64,000 nucleotides of DNA from Gordionus sp. m RMFG-2023 (GCF_954871325.1 NC_088776.1:40380569-40444568), one strand, 5' to 3'; numbered from the stretch's first letter, positions 48,207 through 59,724 are shown. Notes: a model not told the origin generated them from the sequence alone. A program made the numbers and translations.

Positions 48207-48294
48207 CTTGAATTCAACAATGGCTTCTACGTCATTTTTTAAATATGCAGGATTTATACCTAGGGCTGATTTCAATAGGTTGCCATCTTCTATC
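48207..48294 (-). CDS. Ddc-like: Decarboxylase exon 9 (catalytic loop)
   Basis: Starts after TTACAAAG and ends before GTTTAA. Encodes (W)IEDGNLLKSALGINPAYLKN then DVEAIVEFK. The spacing from the FNPHK lysine to the Tyr of NPAYLK equals that of human DDC (Lys303 to Tyr332). Having Tyr rather than Phe at this site fits a decarboxylase rather than an aldehyde synthase. Confidence 0.85.
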
Positions 48295-51200
48295 CTTTGT
48301 AATTTACAAAATATAACTAATATTTTTTTGTGTTAAAAATAAAAGATAAGTTTTGTATAATAACAGAATTGATTTTAAATGATCAAGGCGAATTTTAATA
48401 ATAATATTGTCCGTTTATTTTATTTTCCTTAGTAGCGTAAATGGAGTGAGAGATATAGATATACCCCGAATTTTTTTTACAAGGTAAAATAAAATTTATG
48501 GGGCTTCTAGTATTGTTAAAGTTACTGTGTAAAAGCAACCAGTTATATTAAAAATTTATCTTTTCTAATAGCTAGTTGCATAGCAATAGCATAGTTATCT
48601 TACTTGAAATGTAACTAATTTTGTCATTTTTCTTTAAAAGGTCATAAATAATGATAAAATGATATTGATACCATAATATAGAGCAATCGTAACATACGTC
48701 CATCAGTTTGTGAGGATTAAAGGTGAGCGATTGTGTCAACTTTTATTAAAATTATTAAGGTTAATAATTGATATATAAAAAATAATTTTTGGTTTCCAAA
48801 GTTTTCTTAAATTAAAATTTTAAAATGTTTTAAGATAGTTGTTATTTTCCGAAAAAATTAATTGGTAAATCCTATAAATTTCTTTTTTATAAAAGGAATG
48901 CAATTAAATATATATTTGTCATAAATTTATTGAAGTTTGTATAATTTGACGAACGCCTAATAATCACACTTTACATTTTATAATTTAAAAAATTATTATT
49001 GTCATACGATTTTCTATTTATGAAATATTATTTTAACCTTATTTAGCAGTGTATTTTCATTTGAGATCATTACAATTTAAATCATTTATGATACACTTAT
49101 TTTTTAAAAATATTTTTAGAAACTTAACTTTGCAGAATTTGTACTCCGGAATGTGAGTGGCACCAACTCTTAAATTTCAGATAACTTCTTAGTAAACTTT
49201 TGAATAATTTAAATCGTTTTTTCCCCATATTTTTATATAAATCAGAGACCTGCCATGTCGATTGAAACCCGGTCAGATTTGCTAACCCGATCTGGAATAG
49301 AATATATAATAGACTTTTTTAAATCGAATCGGATAGGGCTTAAAAATAAAATTGCACACTCAGGTTAGGTTTAAAAATTACTTTCCCCCCTAAACCCATA
49401 TAATCTAATTTTTATCAATTAAATAAAATTGGAAACTTATATAATAGATCATTTAACATTCATTTGCCATTCATATTCATAAAATACATTCGAAATGATT
49501 TAGGATGACGAAATTTTAAAAATTAGAGCAGGAGTCGTAAAGATTATTAAAATTTAAAAAAAAAGCCGTGCCGGGCATAAAAATTGAAACCCGGTCATAA
49601 CTAAAAATATCTTTAAAAAAGATTTGGTTTGAAAATAAGAATAATCAAGTCTGGCCGGGTCTAAAAATTCGACCTTTGCAAGTCTATGGCATTAATTAAA
49701 GTCAATCCATATTTTATGGAAAAATTTAACTGGAATTCATCGGTTAGCTAGCTAGATACTATACTCATGGTTGAATGCTATTTGGCTTAAAAAAATAAGG
49801 CCACGCGTCCTTTATAAATGATTTAAATTTTAAATATTTCTACATATCTTGAATTCCTCCATGCCCTACGACATAGAATATAGAGTTAATTATTATTGTT
49901 AAAATTATATACTGAACAAATTTACATCAATTTTAGGAAGGATTTTACGATATTCTTCTAGAAAAAATAAAACTCCACCATATGCAGCATCTATATGAAG
50001 CCAAATTTTGCGATCTTGACCTATGTATGCGATTGAATTTAAAAAATATATTATATATAATATATTTTTTAAAATTAAATTTGATGTCACAGTTAATGAA
50101 TTAAGAAAAAATGTATATTGATATTCACATATTTTTCCAATAATTTCAACATCATCAAACGCACAAGTATTTGTTGTACCAATGTTAACAGCCACCTAAT
50201 TTCAAAATAAATTATTCAGCTTAAAATTAAGATTAATAAAATGTAATGCCAGAACTGTTCATACTTCATAGTCAGTCCCTTAAATATAGATTTTAACTGC
50301 AAATGAGGAGGGGAGGTAGCACGATTGAAAAAAAATTAATTAGGCCAAAATTACTTCTATACAAACTCTTAATACTAATAGTTATCGTTTTATATCTTTT
50401 ATATTGTTCATTTATGGATATATTATGTATATTTGAATAATATATCATTTATATTTTAGTTAACATTAAGTTATTTTAAAGTGCCATTCTACTAGATTGA
50501 ATAATCATTTTAACTATAATTTAGCATTATAAAAGTACATTTATTAAGGACGATTACTTTGATTTATCATTATATAAAAGTTAAACTAAAAATAAATATT
50601 TTCGAATATTAATTAGGGAATATTATGCATATACCATTATAATAGTAAATCTAGATTATAAATAGATATGCTGTGGTAATGATTCATTTGTGCATTAGTC
50701 TATTTATTTTTTCTCAAATTCAGTTTTTAATATTCTCAAGTAGGAACATAATATCATTCAAAATATAATCCAATTTAAGAATTGTAAATTAAATTTCAAT
50801 AGTAAAACTTAAAATTTAATGATTATTTCAATTAATAAAGCGACTTTTCAAAGCAAAGTAGCGTGCTCTGGCTAAAGCTTCATAAAAAATAAGATAATAT
50901 TTCATATTTGATTTCCGATGATGTGTGTTATTTATTCAACTTTAAATCATTTTTTGAGCACGTTTTTTTAAATTTAACAATCCAATTTTAGTGAAAATTC
51001 CAGCGTGTTTAGAATATCAGAATACCTATCCTAAGAAATTTAGAAACCTTTATGTAATTTATAATTTATAATATATGGAAAAACTAATAGAAATTATATT
51101 AAGTTCAAAAATTCATGACAAAATGATCTAGTATTTATAAGGTAGGTGATTCCAAAGATGTTGGAATACATTTCCTGTAAAATCAGGTAAAATTAAAATA

Positions 51201-54200
51201 AAACGGGCTCAAAAAATAATTTAAAGTTGAACAAATAACACTGCCGGAACACATTGTCACCCGCTAGTGTTGTCAAACGACTCGATTTGAGCCGATTTTT
51301 ACAAATCGCTAAATCGATATTTTAGCCAGAAAAATATTGTCTAAGCCTCTAGGTTTGGCTAATAGATGTCCAAACCTTTGTCATAAGTAAAATCTTCAGT
51401 TTTTAGTAATTTTTCTGGGTAAAATATTGAGTTAGCCGTTTTTAAAAATAGGCTCAAATCGAGCTCTTTAACAACACTATCGCCAGCTAACATATTATTT
51501 AATATGTAAATTACTAATAAAAATCTTAAAATATTTTATATTTGCTTTTACAAAAAATGGGATTAAGCCTTGATCTGTGTCTCTTTTAATATGTTCTAGC
51601 AAACGAGCTTCTCCTAATTTCAAATCACTTTCAGATTCAATTATGGTCATCGTTACAGCACTCATCCGAGCTGATTTTATTACTGATGAATGGGTCTAGC
51701 CGATTTATTTTTAATAAAAATATATTGACAATTAATTATACATAATATTATAGAATTTATAAAACATTTAAATATCTTTTTTTTCTGGAATAAGTTCAAA
51801 TATTTAATAATAAAATTTGAAAATTGTATATACCCAAAACCATAAATAAAAGTAAATATGAAAACTTGATCAGATGTATAGGCCCTTAGTTTGGATAAAA
51901 TTTCATAGTAAGTAAGATTTTGAGACGAGTCTTCAAGAATTTCCGAAATTTTTTTCTCTCTAGCAGCTATTATCGATACCGTAACCCCTTCACTTGCTGA
52001 GCCCTTTGTTAGTTAATAAACAATAATAAATTAATTCGCATATATATACTATACAAATTTTGAGTAGATATTCAGTCGCCTCATATTGAAGTTGCTCTGT
52101 CCAACTTGGAAATTTTTTTTTTCAGTCAAAGACTCTCTCCACCCAAGATTTTAATTTTTTTAGGCCCCTTAGCCCGACATAAAATTTTTTAATTAAAATG
52201 TAACAATTAAACTATGTTCTATTCTATAAAATAAATGTATAATAAAAATGAGTTAATGCTTTGTCCTAATCACAAGAAATTCTAATTTTCATTTTTTTTT
52301 GGAAATAAAATGAGGGAAACATTTTAATTAAAGAAATTTTTCGTATAACTCTAGCTCTACCCGTTTCGATTTTTTGAAATTAACTAGATGGACCACTCAC
52401 AGGGCTCTAGTTCTACTTATGTTTTTATTTAAAATGAGAATATCAATTTTAGAAGTTTCAAATCATCATTCATACGAAATGTGATTTTGACTAAAATTGA
52501 AAAAAAATTTAGGGTAAATCATTCGTAAAACTATTTATAAAAATAAAATAATTGAATTGTATGTTTTTTTTTGACATCTTCAATATATATAAATAAAGCA
52601 AATATAGTAAAAATAAGCCCAATGAAAAATCGCTCTACTTACTTTTTTTTTAAATTTTCTTAAAATTTTAGAGATGTACCGATCCAATTTTTTCAATCGA
52701 CTTCGATATTATTAAGTATTTCATTGGCATGCTACATTTTTAATCTAAAGATGTATGATATAATAAATTATCTAGATCTAAATGGATGCTCCAGGATTTC
52801 CGTAATGGGGGGGGGGGATCCTTCTATGAATTTTCTACTAATTATTTTCTGCAGGATTGGAGACGAGTTCGCTATAATACCTTTGCGAAAAGAATTTCGC
52901 AATATAATGAAAAAATATATAGTTTATGGTAATGACGTTATACGATCCTAGGAAATACTCCCACCCACCCACCCTCTTATCACGAAAATTCTTAGTTAGG
53001 GCCGTGATTAAAACAAAACGCGGAATTTAAAATGAATTTCCTAATGTAGTATAATAATAACGCATGATCATGAAGGGGAGGGTTTCCTTGAGTCCTGAAC
53101 CGAACCTTTAAATTTTTTAATCCTCAATCTAAACAGAACTTAAACCTTTATAATTTTTTTTCTTAGTATAATCCATTTTTAATGCCAACTCATTTTTTTT
53201 TTCAAATGGAAACATTACCATGAATAAGTTATGATTGGTTTACAATTTTATTTCTGGGTTATTGGAATGCTCTTATTTCTAAGTTTTATCATTTGAGACA
53301 GCAAAAATCTTTGATAATTTGAGTAGAAGTAAAGGGTGTAAACATTTTATAAAACAACGAAATATAATTATCATCTAATTAATATATAAATAAAATCACC
53401 TGAATTATACCTCCCCCTCCTGACTTTGATTCAAACAGGAATTTTTTTGGAAGACCCATTTCTTTCGCCATCCAATCAACCATTACTATTTCTAATTCCG
53501 TGTATATGGGACTCGCAGTCTATAAAATACATACAAATATAATATTCTATATAATATTATAATCATTAATCTTTTTTCTTTATTCTTAAAGAGATAGTTA
53601 TTTTAAAAAACAGCTTTGTAATTGATTAAGAGATAGTTTCTGGATTTATGGATCAACAAAGATGTTGTTGTTTTTTTAAACAAAATGAATATATTATTTT
53701 ACCCAATTAAAGCCTATGCAGCTAAAGGCTGCAGATATTATATCAGCATATAAGGAGGGGTATGAGCACCCAGCAGGAAAAAATCCATGAAACTTCGGAC
53801 TTTGCCAGTGCACGATCTACAAAAAAAATAGAGAAATATACATATGGAGCAAGTTCATTTTCAGACCATGTCAAAATATTCACATTAGAGAATATTTTCT
53901 TTATTTTAAATTAATCATAAACAAAATAATCTAATCTTGTCCGGTGACCAGATCAAGGATTTATTATTATTAATGGCTTAATTTTTATTTTTCCAGAGTT
54001 ATCTAAATATAGAATACAATATTATATACCCCAGGCAAAATTATGTTAATTATATCCGAATACAAGTTGGCAAAATCCACAGGTTGATCGTTAGCCTTTG
54101 AAGGCAGAATGTTCCTCAAATATCCTGGTTTCAATGCTGGCGTTGGCCTGACAGAAAATTTCCTGATATTATTATGATATTCCATAACGAATTTCAAAAG

Positions 54201-54254
54201 CGTCAACCCATTTTCCACGAAACTTTTATCCAAAAATTCTAGCCTGTTTGACAT
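48207..54254 (-). CDS. Ddc-like: Aromatic-L-amino-acid decarboxylase family gene (partial, nine exons)
   Basis: A PLP-dependent group II decarboxylase of the DDC/TDC/HDC family, a cytosolic enzyme that makes amines from aromatic amino acids. Exons: 54254-54030, 53816-53703, 53519-53400, 52003-51866, 51695-51552, 50195-50129, 50020-49926, 48739-48672, 48294-48207. All join in frame at GT-AG sites (phases 0,0,0,0,0,1,0,2) into 353 uninterrupted residues. In order it has the GYLR N-terminal domain, HWQSPKF, GFNW-TASP-YTELE, GGGGIIQGSASE, SDQTHSSV with the PLP-stacking His, NIGTTNTCAFDD, WLHIDAAYGG with the Asp that binds the pyridine nitrogen, FNPHK with the Schiff-base Lys, and NPAYLK with the loop Tyr needed for decarboxylation. 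Oddities: HKL replaces the usual HKW, and FFPAGCSYP has Ala where DDC has Thr82. The C-terminal quarter (about 120-140 residues) was not found, so the gene either has a very long last intron or is truncated. Substrate not assigned. Confidence 0.9.
48672..48739 (-). CDS. Ddc-like: Decarboxylase exon 8 (PLP lysine)
   Basis: Encodes LTQSLTFNPHKLMDVCYDCS IL and two bases of the next Trp. It lies between acceptor AAAAG and donor GTATCA. At 68 nt it is too short for automatic open-frame calls. The Lys of FNPHK forms the Schiff base with PLP. Confidence 0.88.
49253..49688. mobile_element. A-type MITE X in decarboxylase intron 7
   Basis: Ends CAGAGACCTGCCATGTCGA and CATAGACTTGCAAAGGTCGA (right end complemented) enclose CCCGGTC-type motifs, 436 bp, non-coding. 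The flanks ATATAAAT and GCATTAAT agree only partly. Confidence 0.65.
49926..50020 (-). CDS. Ddc-like: Decarboxylase exon 7 (HIDAAY)
   Basis: Encodes (C)QDRKIWLHIDAAYGGVLFF then LEEYRKILPKID. It is separated from exon 6 by a 108-bp intron that happens to stay open in one frame. Splicing GTGAAT...CATAG restores the family spacing IC-x4-IWLHIDAAY exactly. Confidence 0.9.
50129..50195 (-). CDS. Ddc-like: Decarboxylase exon 6 (GTT motif)
   Basis: Encodes VAVNIGTTNTCAFDDVEIIG KI plus the first base of Cys. It starts right after the acceptor AAATTAG. Confidence 0.9.
51265..51479. mobile_element. Palindromic hAT MITE E, copy 3 (decarboxylase intron 5)
   Basis: Ends TAGTGTTGTCAAACGACTC and TAGTGTTGTTAAAGAGCTC (right end complemented). 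The flanks TCACCCGC and TCGCCAGC match at 6 of 8. It carries the same GAGCCGATTTTTA...ATATTTTAGCC arms as the other copies. Confidence 0.83.
51552..51695 (-). CDS. Ddc-like: Decarboxylase exon 5 (PLP-stacking His)
   Basis: Encodes THSSVIKSARMSAVTMTIIE then SESDLKLGEARLLEHIKRDT and DQGLIPFF. Acceptor GGCTAG, donor GTAAAA. The His of THSS stacks on the PLP ring in this family. Confidence 0.9.
51866..52003 (-). CDS. Ddc-like: Decarboxylase exon 4
   Basis: Encodes GSASEGVTVSIIAAREKKIS then EILEDSSQNLTYYEILSKLR and AYTSDQ. It begins with the GSASE PLP-phosphate motif. Acceptor AACAAAG, donor GTTTTC. Confidence 0.9.
52010..53395. other. Decarboxylase intron 3
   Basis: About 1.4 kb, A+T-rich. Contains an 11-G run at 52,806-52,817 and a small GCGAA-array relic at 52,868-52,905 (TTCGCTATAATACCTTTGCG). 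A weak open frame at 52,724-52,951 overlaps these and is not a gene. Confidence 0.5.
53400..53519 (-). CDS. Ddc-like: Decarboxylase exon 3
   Basis: Encodes TASPIYTELEIVMVDWMAKE then MGLPKKFLFESKSGGGGIIQ, the ASPACTELE...GGGVIQ block of the family. Acceptor TTATAG, donor GTGATT, both phase 0. Confidence 0.9.
53703..53816 (-). CDS. Ddc-like: Decarboxylase exon 2
   Basis: Encodes IVHWQSPKFHGFFPAGCSYP then SLYADIISAAFSCIGFNW, matching family HWHSP...YFPTxxSYP...GAIxCIGFSW. Thr82 of human DDC is replaced by Ala, as in histidine decarboxylase, but that alone does not assign the substrate. Acceptor TTGTAG, donor GTAAAA. Confidence 0.92.
54030..54254 (-). CDS. Ddc-like: Decarboxylase exon 1 (start)
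   Basis: Encodes MSNRLEFLDKSFVENGLTLL... to DIINIILPG, with PALKPGYLRNILP matching the family PGYLR motif. The ATG at 54,254 places the start at the usual distance from PGYLR. An upstream in-frame ATG at 54,296 would add 14 residues (MFISLINFFSKEKK) and cannot be ruled out. Donor GTATAT at 54,029. Confidence 0.9.
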
Positions 54255-54624
54255 TTTCTTTTCTTTGGAAAAAAAATTAATTAATGAGATAAACAAATAA
54301 TTATAATAATTTTTTATAATATAATAATGAAATATTTAAAAAATATTTTTGCATAGTCAGTCCTGTAAATATTGTAGTTTTTTTTTAAAAAAAATGAATC
54401 GATTTGGATGTAATTATAGTAAATTACAATTATTTCTTTTAAATTGTAATGCCTAAAGCATCGAATAAAAGGAAAGGTAGGCGGGGTGGGTGGGAAGGGG
54501 GGGGGGGGGGGTACAGAATTTTTTCCTTAAGTCTCTACATAATTAAAATATATTGCGTTTTTTATGAAAGCTCCCCCTTTATGAGAATTTATTTTACTTT
54601 GTAATTAAAAACATTGTTTAATTT
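54255..54624. promoter_or_regulatory. Upstream region of the decarboxylase gene
   Basis: Only 370 bp separate the start codon from the transposon array L. It contains a 12-G run at 54,497-54,511. No promoter motif can be distinguished from the A+T background. Confidence 0.35.
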
Positions 54625-55195
54625 GGTTCCATGTCAATTCAGCGAAACTTTTATCGCGAATGGATTTTATAGCGAAACTTTTATCGCGAATCCATAATAG
54701 CGAATACTATTCCGCGAATGTAATATCGTGAAACAAATATCGCAAATTTTTTATAGCGAAACCTTTATCGCGAAACCTTTATAGCGAATACATTACCGCG
54801 AATACAATATAGCAAACAAATATCGCGAATTTTTTATAGCGAAACCTTTAATGTGAATACATTACCGCGAAATTTTTATCGCGAATCAATAATCTCGAAA
54901 ATTTTATAGCAAAACTTTTATCGCGAAACATTTGAAGCGAATACATTACCGCGAAACTTTTATAGCGAAAACTTTATCGCGAAACCTTTAAAGCGAATAC
55001 ATTACCGCGAAACTTTAATCGCGAATCAATAATAGCGAAACCCAAATCGCAAAGACAATGTAGCGACAATTATTTCGCGAAACATATATCGCGAAGATAT
55101 TATAGAGAATTTAATATCGCGACAATTGCTAATAATGACTAATTTATTATTATAGAGAATTTAATATCGCGATAATTGCTAATAATGACTAATTT
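54625..55195 (+). repeat. CG-rich array with element tip L
   Basis: Starts with the tip GGTTCCATGTCAATTCAGCG, which matches the right tip of J (GGTTCCATGTCAATTCGGCG). It is followed by about 500 bp of units such as GCGAAACCTTTATCGCGAAT and GCGAATACATTACC. At the 3' side a 58-bp unit (TATTATAGAGAATTTAATATCGCGA...) is duplicated. It looks like the left end of a Mutator-like element. No matching right end was found to its right within the window. Confidence 0.75.
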
Positions 55196-55537
55196 ATTTT
55201 GAATCATTTTTTTATAATTATATTATTTGAATAATATTTTTTTAATTTACATAGTTTGTAATTTTCTTTTAACCTTAAAAAATTTATATAATGATTAATA
55301 AACTTAAATCTGGTTTATGAAATTTGTTATTGAAATACACTTTTTTCGCTATCCTATCCTTTTCTTCGAAGTTCTTATTTTATATAATCGCGCACAAGGA
55401 ACTCAGCTTTATCAATATATTAATCATTGAGTTTATTAGTTAAATCTTAATATTTACTGGCGAAATTGATATCTGGGTAGCATTCCTATTTATTGTCTGA
55501 TGACTTAATATTTATAAATTTATCAATCAATTTTGGC

Positions 55538-56157
55538 CAGGGTTAGCAAGTGAGTCAATTGACCAGTCTAATGACTAGATTTTGACGGGTCAATTGAACG
55601 GGAGACCTGGTCAAATGGTCATATATTCTATAAGATCTGAATATAAAAATATGTTTGAAAAAGAAAAAACGATATAAATACATGTGAAATGTGATCACAA
55701 TGCTTATTGAGTTCCTAATATTAAGGAGAGCATTTTAATCATAGTGAATTTAATGAAGTATGTAATATAATAAAAGAATTAGGATACAAGGTGGTGATCA
55801 AAATATTTCAAGTTATATCATAAATTTCAGAAATAAAAGCGGCTTGTTTAATAGAAAATCATGGGGATAGCAGTAACTTCCATAAGAAACAATCAGATTT
55901 TAATCTCAAGCAGTGGAATTAGCTTTGACCACCATGGCCATTAAGAGAAGCGACATTACTAACAATTCCTAGATCTTCTTCTTCTTCAGAAAGAAATTGG
56001 TCGATTTGTGTCAATAATCTTACTAAAACAGAAATCGATTGAAGATTTAGACAAAAAGAAAATTGATTAAAAAATATTAAAGAAAATGATAATATTCAAT
56101 ATAAAATAATATTTATTTGATTTTAACTATATTTGACCGGTCAAATGCACAACCGTG
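55538..56157 (+). mobile_element. hAT element N1
   Basis: Ends CAGGGTTAGCAAGTGAGTC and CACGGTTGTGCATTTGACCG (right end complemented) are flanked by ATTTTGGC and GTTTTGGC (7 of 8). TTGACCGGTCAA-type palindromes occur at both ends. The plus strand at about 55,970-56,040 reads IPRSSSSSERNWSICVNNLT, the SxxxERNWS part of a hAT dimerisation domain. Deletion derivative. Confidence 0.82.
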
Positions 56158-56678
56158 GTTTTGGCAGTCACTATTCTTAAACAGTGTAGATGAATAAAGT
56201 CTACAACATTACTGTTTAGAATATCAATTTTGAATGGCAATTCAAAAATAAATTACATCTAAGTGAAATAAGGGATTTCCCCAATTTAAAATATTTATTA
56301 ATCTTATTATTTTACGATCTTTATAGATATCTTTTTTATCTTTTCTGTTAATTTAAAAAGGGGTGGGGGGGGGGGAAGGGGGCGTGATAAAATTTTTATT
56401 ATAATATCTCGGCATTAATTTCAATTAATTTAAATAAAATATTTTGATATGGGTTCTTATTGAATTTTAAATAATTTTAAAATATAATAAAAAAAATAGC
56501 TACACTAAAAATTAACAAATAATTAATGACATATTTGATAAATTATAACTATTTTAAAAAAAAGTATTGCCGAAATTTAAAAAAAAAAAATTTCTCGTCT
56601 GGCTGGTGCCATTCCTTTGGTTATAAATTATAAATATTTTCGCCATTCTTTCCTCTTTATTTCGGAGTCTTATAAAAT
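56158..56678. other. A+T-rich leader before the MULE gene
   Basis: G-run at 56,360-56,381, otherwise A/T-rich. No promoter motif stands out. Confidence 0.4.
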
Positions 56679-58257
56679 ATGTTATCAAGCAAAAATAAGG
56701 AGATCTTAACCTTTAAAAATTATTTGTTCCGCCTGGATAAAGTAGTCTCAGATACTAATTATTATAGATGCATTAATCAGGATATTTTTAAATGTTCCGT
56801 ACGACTTACAAAAAAAAATGGTAAGATAAAAGATAATAAAGAAATACACAATCATCCAGAAAATCCAATCGAAATGAAAACCAAGAAAATAATCAATTCA
56901 ATTAAGAATGAAGCTTTGAATAATACTATGGAAACTCCAAACTTTATTGTGGCGAAACACGTATCTCAATTAAGTGATTACATATCAATGGCACTACCAT
57001 CACCGAATCTTATGAAACGTATAATTCACCGAACGCGGAGTTCCAACAGTTTTGCACCTCCGAATCCTAGCAGCCTTATTGAGCTGGTAATTCCGCATGA
57101 ATATTCAATTACAGATAAATATGAGGATTTCATACTTCATGATGATGGTCCTGTAAGATTTTCTATAAATTTTTTGAACAAATATAACTAAATCCTTCAT
57201 TTTTATTGCGATAAGCTGCCCGATAAGAAACACTTAATTATAATTGCTTATTTATTTATCATGTGTGTCAGGTTCCCGACCGTGTTATCATATTTGGAAC
57301 AAGAAAAAATTTGGACTTCTTAACTTCATGCGAACATTGGCTTTCTGATGGTACATTTAAATCGTCGCCACCTTTATTTACGCAAATTTATACAATTCAT
57401 GGGATTAGAAATAATAATATTTTACCTTTCATATATATATTGACCAATAGAAAGGATTATGAAACTTATAAAAGAATATTTACTATTATAGGTGACAACT
57501 TAATATCAACTCCAAAAAAAATTATGACGGATTTTGAAATGGCCAGTGTAAAAGCTTTCAATGAAGTGTTTCCCAATTAGCAACACAAATGTTGCTATTT
57601 CCATTTTGGCCAATCCTTTTGGCGAAACATTCAAAAATGTCGCATAAATATAAAACAGATGTAGAATTTAATATACAACTTAGAATGATGATTTGTTTGG
57701 CGTTTGTGCCACCCTTAAATGTAGTTGAAACATTTGAATTACTAATAAACTCCGAATTTTATTCTAATAATCAATTGTTACTTCAGCCTCTAATTGAAAC
57801 TTTTGAAAAAGCTTATTTTGGTAAAACGTTTGGAAGAGGCAGAGTACCTGCTTTGTTTAATATTGAACTCTGGAATTGTTACCAATCAACAGTGAACGGG
57901 GAAGCGAAAACCAACAACGCGGTTGAAGGGTGGCATGCTTCAGTTCCCTCCTAACAAGTTACCATCCAAACATGTGGAAATTTATATCAAGTTATCTATA
58001 TATCTATTATTTTAAAATGATTTAAAAAGTATAAAGATTTACTAATAAACTATATAATTTTTTCTAGGCTTAAAAAAACAACAAGGGTTTACAGAGTTAA
58101 AAATTGCTCAATATAATTCTGGTGAAACACCCTCTACTCCGAGAAAAAAATATCGAAATCTACATGCGAGAATAGTAACAATTGTTTCTGACTTCGAAAA
58201 TTGATCAAGATTAGATTATCTTAAAGGAATCGCTATTAATATTACATTGAATGTTTA
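56679..58257 (+). pseudogene. Broken FLYWCH-MULE transposase gene with introns
   Basis: Exon 1 (56,679-57,152) has an N-terminal FLYWCH zinc finger (YYRCINQDIFKCSVRLTKKN ... HNHPEN). It ends at a strong donor GTAAGA and resumes after GTGTCAG at 57,272 with VPDRVIIFGTRKNLDFLTSC. The MULE catalytic triad is visible: Asp in WLSDGTFKS, Asp in IMTDFEMASV, Glu in NNAVEGWHAS. The zinc-binding CCYFHFGQSFW block and FVPP motif are present. A last exon near 58,068 reads KKQQGFTELKIAQYNSGETP and ends DYLKGIAINI. Breaks: stop TAG at 57,578 in FPN-QHKCCYFHF, a frameshift near 57,640-57,660, a second shift near 57,945 (SVPS against LTSYHPNMWKF), and a TGA at 58,202 in DFEN-SRLDYL. It is dead, but with only about four lesions it is one of the younger elements here. 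Confidence 0.88.
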
Positions 58258-58320
58258 ATTTTTTAAATTCTTATCTACAATAATAAAAATTTTGTTTGTT
58301 TTTATATAATGGTATCACGT

Positions 58321-58392
58321 CAATTCGGCGCGGAAAATTCGGCGCACGACAATTCGGCGCAACGTCAATTCGGCGCGGCGTCAATTGGCGCG
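58321..58392 (+). repeat. GGCGC array, left tip of J
   Basis: Five or so units of CAATTCGGCGC with short spacers (GGAAAATT, ACGA, AACGT, GGCGT). Confidence 0.85.
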
Positions 58393-59724
58393 TATCTAAT
58401 ACAGTTGCAATTTATTATAAATTTATTAGTATAAAAAAAAGGATGATTAAATAGAAATGATTTTGAATGTTGGTCATATTAATTATTTCTTCGTATTTTT
58501 TTTTACAAAAATCTCAATTTTATTTACTAAATGTGTAATATCAATAAAAAAAATTAACAACCAATATTTATACCGATTTCCTTGCTGGACCAATTTACCA
58601 CATTATAAGGTAGGGGAGACTGGGGTTAGTCGGACCGATTTTTACAAAATTTAGCTCCTGATTTTTTTAGATAATATAAAAAAGAATATATAATTAGATA
58701 CCTCCTAAAACTATACTCTATAAAGGTACCTTATAAAAATTTTAAGAATATAATCATTTTTTTTAAATTTTACTTTTTGAAAAAGTAAAAATAATATCCA
58801 AAAAGCCCCAATAGCGGGGTGGGCAAATTCAAGGGGCTTCCTAAATCATTGGTTTTTTTAGCCATAATAAATTGAAATGCATTTTTATTTATTAATAATG
58901 ATACGTATAGAATAATTTTATTGTTTTATTGTTAAAAATATCATAATATTTATAAATTGAAGCAAATTATATATAAAAATTTAAACTTAATTTAGGTTAA
59001 TTTAATAAACATTTTGGTCATAAAGGAGATATTATGATTTCTTAGCATAAATCCTAAATACCAATCATAAACAGCCATGAAATTGCCTTTTCAAGATTTT
59101 GTAATTTTTCTTATTAACTGCCATAATTTACGTGTATGGTTTAGCAAGCCCTGCTAGCTCTAAATTTCTAGTTATAATAAATACTCATAAAACTTTCCCA
59201 AATTATAGAAGAGTGTTTAAACTTTGCTAAAAAATTTAATTTACATATAAATGATTATATATTTTAATAAAATTTCTGTCATGTAAAAATCTTTTGAAAA
59301 TTTTATCAATATTTTATTTCTTAAATAAAATTTTTAATAATTATTTCAAAAGATTTTTTGTCTATAGACGTAAACTAATAAAACTATATTATGATAAAAT
59401 TTTAACCTTCTGTTATAATTAATTTTAAGAAGAGATTAAATATTTGCCAAGCCCCTGATTAGTAGGCAATATTATGTAAGCCTGGAGATTTTGCGTGAAC
59501 CTTTATCTCGATAAACATTTTGTATTTTTTTCATTATTAACTGCCATAATTGACGTGTATGGTTTAGCAAGCCCTGCTAACTCTAAACTTCTGGATATAA
59601 TAAATACTCATAAAACTTTCCCAAATTATAAAAACTTCATCAATATTTTATTTCTTAAATAAAATTTTTAATAATTATTTCAAAAGATTTTTTGTCTAAA
59701 TTATTTGCTATTGTTGGTTCCTAG

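Noticed and set aside
49905-50195. Continuous open frame through decarboxylase exons 6 and 7
   Set aside because: The middle 108 bases have an inserted stretch absent from the family. Splicing GTGAAT...CATAG restores the exact spacing.
58457-58654. Plus-strand frame and its minus-strand twin at 61,865-62,047
   Set aside because: They are the same inverted arm of J and start of H2 read twice. Similarity reflects the palindrome, not a gene family.
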